From assembly GCA_947034895.1 (NCBI GenBank), contig OX344763.1, positions 67,165,093 through 67,229,092 of the forward strand: 64,000 bases of DNA, read 5' to 3'. Positions 1 to 11,806 of this stretch are shown in pieces. This stretch comes from Rhytidiadelphus loreus. Lineage: Eukaryota; Streptophyta; Bryopsida; Hypnales; Hylocomiaceae. The position numbers were made by a program, and so were the translations under genes. The first letter of the stretch is position 1. Each line of letters starts with the position of its first letter. Under the pieces are notes generated by a model that was not told where the DNA came from, searched no databases, and was given only the letters and a program-made list of their open reading frames with translations.

Positions 1-738
1 GAATGCCTAGTAGGGTGCACATGAACTTGTGAGGTTATAAGAAGACAAGTGTATGCACTATTTTCATAGCACGTTGTCCCACCCTAGTGATTGAGCAAGT
101 TATAATTTCATACTATAATTAATTTAACTTGATATTTTTGGCGCTAATATTTTGGCACCTTATGATTCTTTAAAGAATGGAAATCAATAAATTCATTCAA
201 CTCAAAGGGAGGGGGGGGGAGACTTCTAGAAATCTACTTCCACACATTTTCATGCTAGAGTATCAAAACCTTTGCAAGCCCCTAATATCCCCTAAACCCA
301 AAATACCATTTAAAAGAATTTTTGTCTTTGGTTTTGAAATGACCATTTTATGAGGTGTTGACATACAAGAAACAAACCTCGTAGCTTCATTTGGACAATG
401 AGAAGCTTTAAGTTTTTTCTTGAAGTTCAAATAAGTAGAATTAAATTACCGTGTGTTCAATTTTTTATTTCATTTAAAAATTTATATCATAGGAAATTCA
501 ATTCCATCCCTAGAAAATAAGAGAAAATTATAAATTCAATGCATGCACGTAAAAACAACATACAAAAATATGTGAATCTTTTAGATAATTCCTAAATTCA
601 CACATCCTTTTTTCTATTTATTTTTTAATTTTTAGATCAAATGAAATCCCAGCACCATTATCACAAAGGAACCACATTAAAAATGAAATTGAACCGGAGG
701 GCCAGCCAGCTGGTGACATCAAGGATTCAAAGACCCCT
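1..738. other. AT-rich stretch without a recognisable gene
   Basis: No open frame of useful length and no family motif is visible on either strand. There is a short run of G near position 212. The base composition is AT-rich, like the other non-coding spacers in the window. It is probably old transposon or intergenic DNA. Confidence 0.5.
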
Positions 739-772
739 AAGGCCGTAATGATCAATTTGGGCGGGATGCACT

Positions 773-1110
773 TCAAAATCCCACCCCCGTCCGCTTAGGC
801 GGACCCTGCCGTCCTCCGTTCCCACGTTGCCGTCCGCCTGTCAGAGTCGCCGTCCGCGTGTTGCAGGCCGCCGTCCGCGATTTCGGCGCTGCCGTCCGCG
901 TCGCGGAGTCGGCGTCCGGTTGGGCGGTCTGTTCTAGTCGTCCGATGAAGCGGACTGCCGATCCGTCCGTTTGATCGGACGGCCGAAGTGAGGCGGACCG
1001 TTGGCCGTCCGCTTTTGGGGTCCGTCCGCTCGTGCGGACCTCGAGGCCGTCCGCCTCATATAAGGCGGTGCGGACGGCCCGTCCGCTCTCACTTTTGCCT
1101 TCCCCCTTGT
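773..1110. repeat. Left GTCCG/CGGAC motif array (about 19 copies)
   Basis: About 19 copies of GTCCG or its complement CGGAC lie within 340 bp, often as facing pairs such as GTCCGCTTAGGCGGAC. The array is much more GC-rich than the AT-rich DNA around it and ends over a TATA box (1058-1064). A second array of the same motif lies at 5088-5490, so the two arrays bracket the kinase-like gene and the facing ORF. The Arg/Pro/Ser-rich open frames inside it, on both strands, are by-products of the repeat. The layout recalls the subterminal binding arrays of plant DNA transposons, but binding is an inference. Confidence 0.8.
1057..1065 (+). promoter_or_regulatory. TATA box for the kinase-like gene
   Basis: CATATAAGG lies at the downstream edge of the GTCCG array, about 225 bp upstream of the kinase-like ATG at 1289. 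It is set in a small GCGG-flanked palindrome (CCGCC...GGCGG). A pyrimidine-rich possible 5' leader follows. Confidence 0.55.
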
Positions 1111-1288
1111 ACTTTGCAAGAGAGAGTGGAGAGCTTGGTGGTTTATCCTCCATTGGCTCCTTTCGTAGGGAAGGTAGGAGTTGGATTTTGGGGGCCTATA
1201 TTTTGCCCATTTTTTCCAGTTTATGTGTACTTGGTGGACTGTAATTTTTTATGAATTAAATTGGGACTAAAAATTCATACTTTCTACG

Positions 1289-2774
1289 ATGCCGAGACCG
1301 AAGAGAGCGGCGAAGGGGAAGAATGTGGTGCCCGATATTGACTCAGTACGTGAACTTCCTTCCAATGCTTGCAAAGCATTCTTGATTGAATACATTGTGA
1401 AGTTTTATGAGGTGGAAACTACTGTGTCTCTTCACACTAAATATGTGAGATACCAAGAGGAATGTGTAGACAAATTCAAGATGGATATGACACAGAAGTT
1501 CACGGATGCTCTAAACCTTCCAGAATGGATTCATGAAATGGAGAAGAAGGGCTTCCAACAATTTCTAAAGAACAGGGTGCAAGACGCATTGTGGAATGCG
1601 AAGGTGATTCTAGATTAATACGGGAGGGAACACCGTGCAAGTGATGAAAGCTTTGAACAAGTCATTCTCAAAGTTGACTTGTTTGTTCGTCGTTGCGCTC
1701 CGTTTGCAAAGAGATGCAATCGGCGAGGGTCATTGGATTGGTGGACTTTGGATGAAGGAGATGTAGAATTGCAACGTGGACGACGGCATCTCATAGCACT
1801 ACCAGACACAGCAAGGGTGATTCTACAAGATGACAAAATCTTGAAGGGCGGATATGCAACAATTCACAGGGTTCGAATTGAAGGATGTCATGAGATTCCG
1901 TCATTTTGGGAATTTGCTGCAAAAATATCTCATCAACAACGGATTCGTCCTCAACTTGCGAAGTTGGAGCACCAAAACAAATCAATGTCAGTGAGGATTC
2001 CACATGACGGAGTTATTCGGTTTGCCACTGTCCATGCAACAAAACAATGAAGGGTATGCATATTGGTGGAATGGTGGTACATTGCGGCAAATGTTGATTC
2101 TCGATAATGATTATCTAGATAACATTGCCACTCGATTGTCTTATTCACGACCAACGCCCGAAGAGGTGATTCAAGCTTTCCGTCTTGGTCGATGGAGAAA
2201 GAAGCGCACCGAGTTGGCATGGGCATTGGTGCATATCATGAATGCGGTCCACAATGCGGGTCATCTACACAATGATATTTCTCCCGACAATATCATGTTT
2301 CACTTTCCTGAGGATGAATCACGTGTTTACATTGGAGTTTGTGATTGGGGCATGTCTACGGTTCGTACTGAACCAATGAAGTCTTTGTATACGTTCACAT
2401 CCGCGGCAGATCGGGATGCAGCTTTGAACCGAAGGTGGTCGGTGGACCCTTCAATTGCATACGTGCACCGCAAAGATGCGGATGTGGAAATGATTCCAAC
2501 TTTGTCACGTAAATCGGAGGAATATGCCGTTGGTCGAATAGCTCAACGGATCAACAAACTATGCATGTCAGAGGCCTACACATCGCTTCATCGTGAAAAT
2601 GAAGGACATACGAGGTTTAGCCACCACAATTTGGCAAGGGTATTTCACCTCTACTTGGATCGCCTTTGCAATTCAGTGATTGCGGAGCGCGGAAGTTTTT
2701 CCGAAATCATCCAACAATTTACTAATTCTTACAATTGGCCTATTCCAGATGACCACTTCCGTCACTCATATTAA
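1289..2774 (+). pseudogene. Protein-kinase-like gene, disabled by one nonsense codon and one frameshift
   Basis: The start is ATG at 1289, giving a basic N-terminus (MPRPKRAAKGK). An in-frame TAA at 1616-1618 interrupts the frame, which then runs on to 2050. A one-base frameshift near 2040-2048 moves the rest into another frame, which ends at 2774. The joined frames contain a glycine-rich loop (GGYATIHRV), a candidate ATP-binding lysine in EFAAKIS, a catalytic loop HNDISPDNIM (HxD...N, with HND in place of HRD) and a metal-binding DWG in place of DFG (about 2341-2352), followed by EEYAVGR. This pattern is a eukaryotic protein kinase fold, divergent from standard receptor or MAP kinases. The gene faces the ORF at 3810-4943, and both promoters sit in GTCCG arrays, so it looks like cargo of a mobile element rather than a host gene. 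The specific kinase family is not recognised. Confidence 0.72.
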
Positions 2775-3809
2775 TATATGAGTGTGCTACATAGTACTAT
2801 AGATTATAGAAGTAATCGATAAATGTATCAGTGAGGATGTACGTTATTATGTGTGCTAACTATAGACTATATATACACCATCAATGTATGCCAATATATG
2901 TGAAATTGGCTTTCCGTTTTGAACATTTTGTATTTTTCGGAACACAAACTATTTAAATACAAAACATCTTTTTTGGGTGGATGAGAAATGTAGACTTGGA
3001 ATTCTTCTTCTTGATGTATCATTGATGTTGGATTGTTGGGTACCTAGCCACCTAAGTTGGCAAGGTGGTGTGCTAAATTGTATGATCTATCATGTAAATG
3101 TACATGGCACATGCAAGAGAATCCCCCAAATTTTCATTGGGGGGCAACAAAGTAACAACACCATTTGTATTGAAATAATACAATTATACAATATGTTGTT
3201 TTGCGAAGTTGATTTTGTTTAGGAGAAGCTTAAGTGCCAAACTCCTTGAATCAATTTTCCGTTCATTATTCTAGAACCCTAAATGAAATTAAAATTCCAA
3301 AGCATAATTGGGTTGTGGTCTTGTAAATTAAACCGAAATTGCAGATTTTAATTTGTAAAAAATTCTTTACTCAAATTTTGTTTGAGATTAAAGGCGTTCT
3401 CAATTTCAAATGCAGTGCTTAGAATGCCATATCTTTCAATCCATGCGGTCAAAATTTTTGAAATTTTGGCGCCATGCTCTCAAATAAGTTATGTACAACA
3501 TACTTTATTTAAATTCCCCCCAGAAATTGATGTTTATGTTTTTCTACGGTATATAAAGTAGAAGTGGTCCGAACAAATCCATTTTTCTAAAAACATCCAT
3601 AGGGCTTTAGGGCTTAATTACAATATATTTTATTCATAATTTACAAATAGGAAAATACTATTTGTTAAGAGCCAACATCTTTGTGTCGTGCTTGTCAGTT
3701 TCTATATTATGTGGCAAGAGATTACAAATTTACAATCACTTGATTGTATTGTGAGACAACAACTACAATCTTACAAATGTCCAATAGTCCAATTATAGTC
3801 CAATCTACT
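2775..3809. other. Convergent 3' spacer between the kinase-like gene and the facing ORF
   Basis: This is AT-rich DNA between the two convergent stop codons and presumably holds both 3' untranslated regions. A short open frame at 2977-3222 has no recognisable motif and looks like chance. No repeat or RNA gene was seen. Confidence 0.5.
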
Positions 3810-4943
3810 TCACTCAGATTCTGATTCAGTGTCATCTTTTTGGCTTGGGCCTGTACTAGTAGACCTATAAACATTGAGAAATGGTCCTCCGCCATAGTAG
3901 TCGTCTCCATATCTGTTTTGCCCACTTGCTTGTCCATAATTTCCTTGGTATGGACCTCCAAAAGTTGGAGGAGGAATTGAATCATTGTGAGTAGATGCTC
4001 CTTGAGTTGAACCGCCATAAGAAGGGCCTCCTTGAGGTTCATGAGAACCACCTCCAGTAGACATAAAGTTGTATTGGGAGCCTCCCTGGTTACCTTCAAA
4101 ATGATGCGTGGTTCCGTGGCTTGTCCTTGAGCTGTGATACCCCCCTTGAGGGTCATTATCGTAGTGTGAAATACTTCGCGTATCTTGCGAGCCATATGCA
4201 CCACGATCGGGTCTGTACACCCCATGATGGCCATATTGTCGACCACGGTCCTCTAGGCTTCTTTGCATTGCTTCTCGCATTTCTTGTTGGTATTGAATGT
4301 TCTCCCGATCTTCTGTATGCTCGTGCCTCTCTTCCATCCTCACGGGTGTTGGAGTGTCTTTCTCATCATCATCACCTGACCATTCATCTTCTGCATCCGG
4401 CAATACAACCGGTGGAAATCCAAACTGGCCTCGATTAGACCACTTTGGCATGCAATCGCTCGGCCCAGTCCAACTGGTATAAAGTACCGCATCACTGCGA
4501 TTCAAGTGGGTAACATCTTTTCCGTAAATTGTGCGCCAATCTACATCTTTGTGGAGTACAATCTCCGCCCAAACCATGCTCATGTTGGAATAGTTCATTA
4601 AATTCGGTTTGGAGTCCCGTATTTGAGCTGAACGTGTTACTTTCTCGTATCGATGAACAAAGTGTTTGCTTTGGCATGTGGAAATTTGTCCTTCCCAACG
4701 ACGAACTTGCACCTCTGCGCGTTCTTTGGACCATATTTTGGAGAGGTGCGTCATTTTGATGTACTTCTTGCACGTTGTGCAGTCCCAAGTTTTTTTGGGT
4801 TCTTCTTCCCATCCCGGTTCAGCTACATACATTTGGTTGTCCCAATCATCCCAATTTATGTCTTGGGATTTGCCCTTTTTACTGGACTTCGATTTGTTAT
4901 CGCGAGGCATGGTAAGCTTGCTTAAATGATTAATGATTCGCAC
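3810..4943 (-). CDS. Uncharacterised ORF with Cys-pair N-terminal region and Gly/Gln/Ser/His-rich tail
   Basis: An uninterrupted 377-codon frame. A second in-frame ATG at 4910 gives MPRDNKSKSSKKGK, sits in better start context (ACCATGC) and gives a basic N-terminus like that of the facing kinase gene, so it may be the real start. Residues about 55-110 hold a CxxC pair followed by spaced Cys and His (WDCTTCKKYIK ... STCQSKHFVH), which could bind zinc. An acidic middle (DAEDEWSGDDDEKD) is followed by a low-complexity tail of about 150 residues rich in G, Q, S, H and Y, ending TESESE, probably disordered. A TATA-like element lies about 165 bp upstream. No family is recognised. It is the only clearly unbroken long ORF in the left unit and could act in its mobility or expression. 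Confidence 0.6.
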   Translation of the reverse strand: MRIINHLSKLTMPRDNKSKSSKKGKSQDINWDDWDNQMYVAEPGWEEEPKKTWDCTTCKKYIKMTHLSKIWSKERAEVQVRRWEGQISTCQSKHFVHRYEKVTRSAQIRDSKPNLMNYSNMSMVWAEIVLHKDVDWRTIYGKDVTHLNRSDAVLYTSWTGPSDCMPKWSNRGQFGFPPVVLPDAEDEWSGDDDEKDTPTPVRMEERHEHTEDRENIQYQQEMREAMQRSLEDRGRQYGHHGVYRPDRGAYGSQDTRSISHYDNDPQGGYHSSRTSHGTTHHFEGNQGGSQYNFMSTGGGSHEPQGGPSYGGSTQGASTHNDSIPPPTFGGPYQGNYGQASGQNRYGDDYYGGGPFLNVYRSTSTGPSQKDDTESESE

Positions 4944-5076
4944 TTACACTTGAAACAATTTAGGGTTCGATCACAATCATTTGTACACCAAAACGGAAGA
5001 GGCGCACAGAGCCTTAGGCACTAGATCACCCACTCCGCAAGGGAAACGATTGTGGCAAAATAAGCTGTGCTCTCCG

Positions 5077-5087
5077 CTATTTATGTA
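5077..5087 (-). promoter_or_regulatory. TATA-like element for the minus-strand ORF
   Basis: On the minus strand this reads TACATAAATAG, about 165 bp upstream of the ATG at 4910. It lies at the inner edge of the right GTCCG array and mirrors the TATA box at the inner edge of the left array. Confidence 0.45.
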
Positions 5088-5490
5088 GTCGGACGGCATG
5101 AATCCACGTACAGAAGCATCGGACGGCACATAGGCGGAAGGCAAGATCGAACGGTGGAAAATCGGCGTCCGTCACATCGCACGGTCACCGTCCAAAGCGG
5201 ACGGGCCCCCGGCGGGTGGACGGACATCCGGTCGCCAGTCCGCCCCTGTTCCGTCGGGCCGTCCGCTCCTACCCCGTCGGCCTGTCCGCTCCTGCTCCGT
5301 TGGGCCGTCCGCTTCCGATCCGACGGGGCGTCCGCTCCTGTATTGTCGGCCCGTCCGCTGCTGTTCCGTCGGAAGAATCGGCCGTCCGCCCGTCCAGCGG
5401 TCGGACGCCATCTACCGCCAGGTATGTCAAAAGACGTCCTGGGGTCAGCGTCCGCGGACTCTGGACGTCCGGACGCCCTGTCAACCCTGG
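5088..5490. repeat. Right GTCCG/CGGAC motif array
   Basis: At least 16 copies of GTCCG/CGGAC occur here, many in the form CCGTCCGCTCCTG or CGGACGG with a spacing near 22 bp between 5238 and 5360. It is the counterpart of the array at 773-1110, in roughly mirror orientation. Arg/Pro-rich frames on both strands are repeat by-products and not genes. Confidence 0.8.
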
Positions 5491-5520
5491 GTATCAGAAC
5501 AAACATTGACCTTCATATCC

Positions 5521-7984
5521 CGCACGAAAGGCATTTGCTTCTTATGTTTTAATGGAAGGTATCTCACTACCAAGACTTAAGAATTGAAGCTGCAAAAGTC
5601 CCAGTTACGTAAGCAGAAGTGTGCCTCCTTTCCATTGAAATCCTTCTATAATTGCCATGCTTCACGAAGTGCATGGCCCAACACTCTCATCCAATCTGGC
5701 CAATCAAATAGGAGGAAATTTAGGTCCCACAGGAATGGTCGAACTACATTTTTGTCTGTCTTTTCCAACTGAAACATTGAAGGACAAAGAGAGAGATGCA
5801 TACTTCCAAGACACACCTACATATCAATGAAATGCTACACAATGCCTATGAAAACATCTATGCAGTTCTAATGAACGACGACTTTGTAGAAGCTACAGGT
5901 GCATGTCCACAAGCAGTCCTAGTACTGCAAAGGGAATGAAGAAAACGTCGTCACCAATTTCAGTGGTGTCGAACACGTGGAGCTTCATGTTTTGACGACG
6001 GCATCTTGTGCCTGCACATGCAAAGTAAGGCATTCAATAATTTAAACTTGTGAATGAAAGGTCTTATTCCCTAACGGTACTGATGATGTCAAAGAAAACT
6101 GGAACTTCCTGCATAATTGGAGACCACAAACGATGTTCACGGACACATCTGAACAGCGAGACAATGATTTGTTCTAAACAATGGCGACCACATCATCGAA
6201 GCGTCGTCAGCCATGCATTTCTCCTTTTCCATTTGTCTATTGTCTTTGTCAACTTCCGTGGTTTCTCTTTTTGGAATGCAATAGAGCGGCCAAGGAAACA
6301 AATGGCCACGACATACTTCCGGTCCTTCCAAGTTTGATAGCAACATAGTTGCCTTCATGTAAGATGCACACACAAATGGATTATAGTCATAGAATTCAAT
6401 GGACAAAGATAACAAATGCAGCGTCACATTGCACTAACAGTGCATGGGTTTCAGTGAACACTTTCCGTGAGGTCACTGTCCTAAGGCTTTGTTGTCAATC
6501 CATGCAAGAAGATGTGTAACATGACACTTAAAAAATGCTGAAGTGTAAGGACATCATGGAGTCTATCACCTCTCCCATTCACAGTGACTCACTATACAAG
6601 CAATGGAAGAATGTGGACTTGGCAAGTGAACTTGTACTACAAACAGAACAGAACTGAAAAAACAGAGAACATGATGTAGGAAAAGAAACAAGTGCACATG
6701 TTGAACATAGCAGTGGACATTCCGTCTGCATTGTACTGAACATTACTAGTCCAAAACGCAATTGCAGCAATGTCTACCATTTTCGTTTGCAATTGCCGTT
6801 ACTTAGCTACTGTTGTAGTACCTGAAAGCAAAAGAGGGCACTATGAAAATAATGCCATGTTCTGTTCACGAGCATCGCCGGTGTCCTGAACTTAGCAACT
6901 TGCTAAACATGCGAGGCACAAGAAATCAATCCCACTGCATTCAGTATGTATATGCATGCAGTAAACTATTATTTACAATAAGTCACTTCTCATAGTTGCT
7001 CATATGTCGCCTGTATAGTGTATTTGCACTTATGCATTCCTACATCCTTCATATATAGGGATAGAAGAGGCACACATTACTTTCTACATGGAAGACCTAC
7101 AAAAAGAATGTTGTCTTGGAAAACTTTCGTGTCATTATCACGCTGAGAGCAATTGACATTGGCCTTGTCATCGCCATGTACAGTGACCTCCTGTACACAC
7201 CTTCGACCAAAAAGTGAAGTTCTTCACTTCTTCTTCGACGCGTTGCCTTTCTTGCCAACCACAATCTGCAATCCCAACATGTCAAAATTCGACTTCTGCT
7301 TTTCATCATGGCAATGTGCGGATAATTCTAAGTATGTAGTAACGACTAGTGCTATCAATATATGCTGACTTGCAATTGAAGTGCAATGACGCTAACCATA
7401 GACATCACTAGGCAAAAGCAAAACGCCGTAGACGTGAAAGACCTTAGAATTGTTGTCTGCAGATTTGGATGGAGTCGGCCCTTTCATGACAATGGACTTC
7501 GGCGTTTTGAATGTCGTTGCTAACTTTGCAGGAACCCCCTTCGACTGACTCCTTATAGTGCGTCTCCCTTGTACCGCTGAATCTGTTGCACCTCACATTG
7601 TTGGATTCTCCTACATGTGCAATAACATGTTCAACATACAAAGCAGGATAAGCATGCTCAAATTCACATGGGTAGGAAAGGTAATTAGAATACCGTCCCA
7701 AAGACACATACATGAACAATTGAACACAGACGAAAAGTGCAATGGAGTGTGCGCATGGTCCACAGTATACTGTACCACAAGAATTCCTTTCATGATATGT
7801 GAGCTGGAATAGACATTACTGATGCAAGGGACTGCAACTCCAAACTAGCCAAAGTGAGGATGCTTCCGTATAGTATCCTCCTCACTAAAGACGACGTAGA
7901 CAACGTGCTGGACTTGCATACTCATTGCTGTCTTTCTGACGTCGTCGACCAAAGTTGTTCATTCAAACAATTATACTAACGAGG
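5521..7984. other. Non-coding spacer downstream of the TNPA-like exons
   Basis: No long frame with recognisable motifs. The base composition matches the TNPA-like region that follows, so it is probably the 3' flank and subterminal DNA of that decayed CACTA element. The short frames at 6050-6427 and 7444-7812 show no motif I can name. Confidence 0.4.
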
Positions 7985-10900
7985 CTATAGTATCTTGGAT
8001 TTGTCATGGACCTTTGTTTCGAAATTTTTGGTACAACAGTTTGGATGGCTGCTGAAACTAACCTTGGTAACGATGGCATTCTCTTCAACAGAGACTTGCA
8101 AGTCTATGGGGTCGACAGTGCCAGTTTCATCACCAAGTGCGTACACATCTTCGTCCTCCACAACAGCATCTTTGAAATTGCCTTCAGCAATAGAATCGAC
8201 GGAATCCGCCGCTTCATGGTGAGAGTTCAAAGCAGCTAAAGATGCAATTTCCACAACCTCCTTCCCTAATGTCATGGGTACGACGTCCACTGCGTCAAGA
8301 ACTGCAACTGTAGTACCGCCTACTGTTGTTGTGCCTTCCTGTGTTGGCTCATCAGTACCACTTTCAAGAAGTGCATTCATTTCAGCGGAGGTAAAGCATG
8401 TGCATTCTTTCGAAGCAAGCACTCCATCGTCGGCGGTTTCCAACAGGCTAGGCTGCAGCAAGTCGGGTACACTTTTGCTTCCATTGCTAATATGATTGCG
8501 GAACGCATCCATGAGTAACGCCTCTAGCCGTTGCTGCAATGCATCAACCTTAGACTGGTGAAGCGCCATTGAAAGCTCAATGGCATTCAGGCGTGTGTGC
8601 ACGTCGTCCATGTCCACTACGAGATCAAGAGGACCTCTGCGTTTCTCTTCTTGTTGCCGAGTGAATTCAACCGCAACTGCGGCCTCTACCTCCACAGGAA
8701 GTGGAGGACGCTTCTTTGACAATGTCTGCGAACACGAAAAAATTAAAAGGAGCATTACAGATGAATAGAGCATCGGAAAAAAACGCCTGCACTACAGTGA
8801 CGTCACATCATTCTAAGCTACAATTCAATGTAGAGTCCATGACATGTTCATTGACAAGGCCATCCTCTGCAGTGTACAATGGAGGTGCAACATGCACTAC
8901 AGTAGTAGAATAATAGTTCAGCAAAGGAGCTTACCAACTGCACAAGCATGTCCCTCTCAATTGTTTGCAGTTGTGCAGCCCTAGAGACCTTGCTTTTTGA
9001 AATAGACCTCATGTGCTCCGATAGCTGCTTCGATTCCTCTGTTTTCCACTTTGCACACAATACATTCCACTATTCTGGGTCGACGTCAACAGGCCTTTTT
9101 TTACCATGATCTATGAGCTAGTTGATTTTCTAGCGAGCATGGATCAAAGCCTTCGTGATAAGCGGTGCAAGCCAATGGTTGCTTATCTTTGTGGATGGGC
9201 CGATGAGACGCCACTCTGCAATTACAAGTACTGAATATATGAAATGCAATTCAACTTCTTTGCTCAATCATTCACACGGAACGGGAGAACAGACATAGTT
9301 ATGAGCGTGCATCCACCTTCTATCATGGATGGATTTCTTGAAATAGACGCTACAATGTGGACAATTTCTGAATGTTCAAAGACATTGCTAGCGATTGTTG
9401 CTACCATCAATGACAAAACTCTCTTGGAAACACGTGCCCAATAACAATTCTATAAGATGTTCGACATTCAAAAAACAGTAGTGGTTGGCATACCTGCATA
9501 CAGTTTGTCGTAGAAACGTTTGCAGTCTTGCTTATCTTGCTGCTCCCAGCCCATTGTCACATCCAGATCGGCAGCAAACAAGCGGACGTCTTCCCGCAAT
9601 GTTTTCATCATTTTCCCATGCAGGAAGCCGATGTCGTCAACCATGACTGGTTTTTTGATGACCTTCCCACCAACGTCCATCAACTGTTGCATGGGGACCT
9701 CCGTGTTGTCGTCATCGTCACTTATATCTTCGTCTTCTTGATCTGTGTCCTCTGCACTCCTAGATGGAAGGATGCACACATACAAAATGTGTTGTAGAAT
9801 TTATGTCTCTCTACTGTAATACCATTGCACGTGCCCCTCTACGTTGTTGTGAACATCTTGCAAAGCAAACGTACATATGTGATACGTATACAATGCCAAC
9901 CATGACAACATGCTGCAGTCCACCTCCTACTAAATTGCAACGTGGATGGGAGGTCTGTCTGTTGAGGTGTCCAAGAAGACATGGACGTCCACAATGACGT
10001 CTACGAAAACAACGTAGACGTCCACAATGATGTCTATAAAAACAACATGGACGTCCACGACAACGTCCACCATAACATAGCCGGTACTCTTAGCCCTCTA
10101 CAATACTACGTTGTTGGACTCCTGTTCCAAGCGACAACTCAAACAGCAGTAATACGTTATTGCAAAGTAAGTTGACAACGTCATTGTCGACGACTACTTT
10201 CCTTGTATGACATATATGCATAACGTGCATGGCAGAGAAAAACTGACGACATTCACCTGTCATTTGCAACTATGGCGTGAGCTCACTCAGTTCGCGATAC
10301 AGATCGCTCTTCTTCTGAGGAAGACGGATCCTCCTCAGCCAAAGCCTTCCGTTTCCTAGGCCGTACCGTCGAAGGAGAAGCCTTGCCCTTTCCCTTTCCT
10401 TGGCCCCTACTCATCACCTGTTTATCGTGCATTCTCTTACTACGCACCTCATCCACAAGACGCATGTTCGCCTCCTTGGGGTATCTTTGCAAATTGTCAT
10501 TGTCTTTGTCACTACTTCCTTGGACATGTGCTTGGGAACTCAGTTCCATTTTCGATCGCCCAGGCGTTGGTCTCAGCGAATAGTACCCTGCAACCTACAA
10601 ACACAATGGTAACTGAAGTGTAGCACCAAATTTGGTATGACATGACATCACTTCACTATGGAAATCAGTGTGTTCAATGTTGCATGCGGTGAGCACACTT
10701 ACACATGCGGTGTTCATGTCCATGACTGCCGCACTCTTTATGCACTAATGAAGCTTCACCGTGCTATTCATAATATTTTGTAACAATGGCATAGTATGCA
10801 GGAACACGCACTAATTGTAGGTGCGCATCAAGACTACAAGAATGCGGAATTGTACAAGTCCGCAATATTCACCAAAACTATACCAACGCAAATAACAGGG

Positions 10901-11806
10901 TGCAAAGCAGATTTGTCCTTCTTAGGATGCGCATAGTCTAAGAACTACCACTATGTGCATACACAGGTATGATGCCTACAATTGTAAGGTGAATGCATTC
11001 GAAAGAAAATACATTTACAATAGCAGTTGCAGCTATACAGTATGTACTATCAGCGACAGCAGCCAAAATTCATGCTGCAGGAGCTCATAAACAATGGATT
11101 TGAATGACCCAACACACAGAACAGAAATACCTTCGCCGCAAGTGGAGGACGTGAAGAATAATTGATGGGGAATGTTGTGCACTTCGTTGCGCTTACATGC
11201 AAGTGAAAAAACTAATTCAAGCAGCAGTGGTATGAGGAATGCTGTCGTGTAGAACATATGAGGCAAAGTTAATGTATTGGACAACAATATAGCCATGAAA
11301 AAACCCTATTGTGGTGGCTCTCCTATAACCGCTGGTCCTATCACTATCCATGGCTGATCACTACGGGCTATGGCGCAGTAATGGACATAATTGGGACGGT
11401 AGTGCTGTGAGCCACGAATCCGTGTACAACACACATTGTAATGACTTCTGCATATGCACGGTAAAATTAAAAGCAAGTACACGCTGAGGAATGCATGTTA
11501 GGGTTCTAGTATTGCACATACCATAGGCATAGGTTTGGTGGCGCAGGGAATTCTCTGCGACGACGTACCAGCGCTTCGTTTGATCGCAAGCTCCATTGCT
11601 GTCGCGCAATCCGAAGTCCCCAAGAAAGCTGCGGTACTTGTCGTTGGACCTGTTGTGGATGTAAACAACGCTATTTGTTGGACGAAGTTGTCAAATAGAC
11701 GCACTGCAGCATCCGTCACGCACATGTCAGGTCGTGTGGTGTCAAGTAAACCTTGCTGAAACCCTCGCACAAGATCTCCATCACGCATTGTTGAATTCAA
11801 TGTCAT
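7985..11806 (-). pseudogene. TNPA-like (Transposase_24-type) CACTA accessory gene, decayed
   Basis: Five exon-like blocks run leftwards: about 11806-11522, 10590-10283, 9785-9480, 9090-8936 and 8728-7985. Splice signals are visible, for example a donor after ...DMLVQL near 8935 and an acceptor before TLSKKRPPLPVE near 8728. Each later block has a homologous block in the same order at 59.7-61.9 kb: PVMVDDIGFLHGKM against PVKIGPNGFPYGNM, WNVLCAKWKTEESK against WNTLVRNRASPALR, and RQQEEKRRGPL against RQEEQQRDDPV. The W-N-x-L...S...R...K pattern fits the plant En/Spm accessory family (Transposase_24). A TAG at 9070-9072 stands where the other copy has Gln (EQW). The last exon predicts a coiled coil (MDDVHTRLNAIELSMALHQ) and an acidic tail. 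In known CACTA elements TNPA binds subterminal repeats. Confidence 0.55.

Noticed and set aside
739..760. AAGGCCGTAATGATCAATTTG as the left terminus of the kinase unit
   Set aside because: Similar to the element 1 terminus, but no inverted partner or target duplication was found near 5.5 kb. Mentioned only as a hint.
773..1254. Arg/Ser/Pro-rich frames over the left GTCCG array
   Set aside because: Open in several phases on both strands because the repeat lacks stops; not genes.
2977..3222. 81-codon plus-strand frame
   Set aside because: Short, AT-rich, no motif, and lies in a convergent 3' spacer.
5067..5552. Similar Arg/Pro-rich frames over the right GTCCG array
   Set aside because: The same repeat artefact.
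5565..5577. CACTACCAAGAC as a left terminus for the TNP2-bearing CACTA element
   Set aside because: It does not match the right terminus CACTAGTAGAAGAGACC beyond CACTA, and the preceding bases do not match the TAA flank at 49757-49759.
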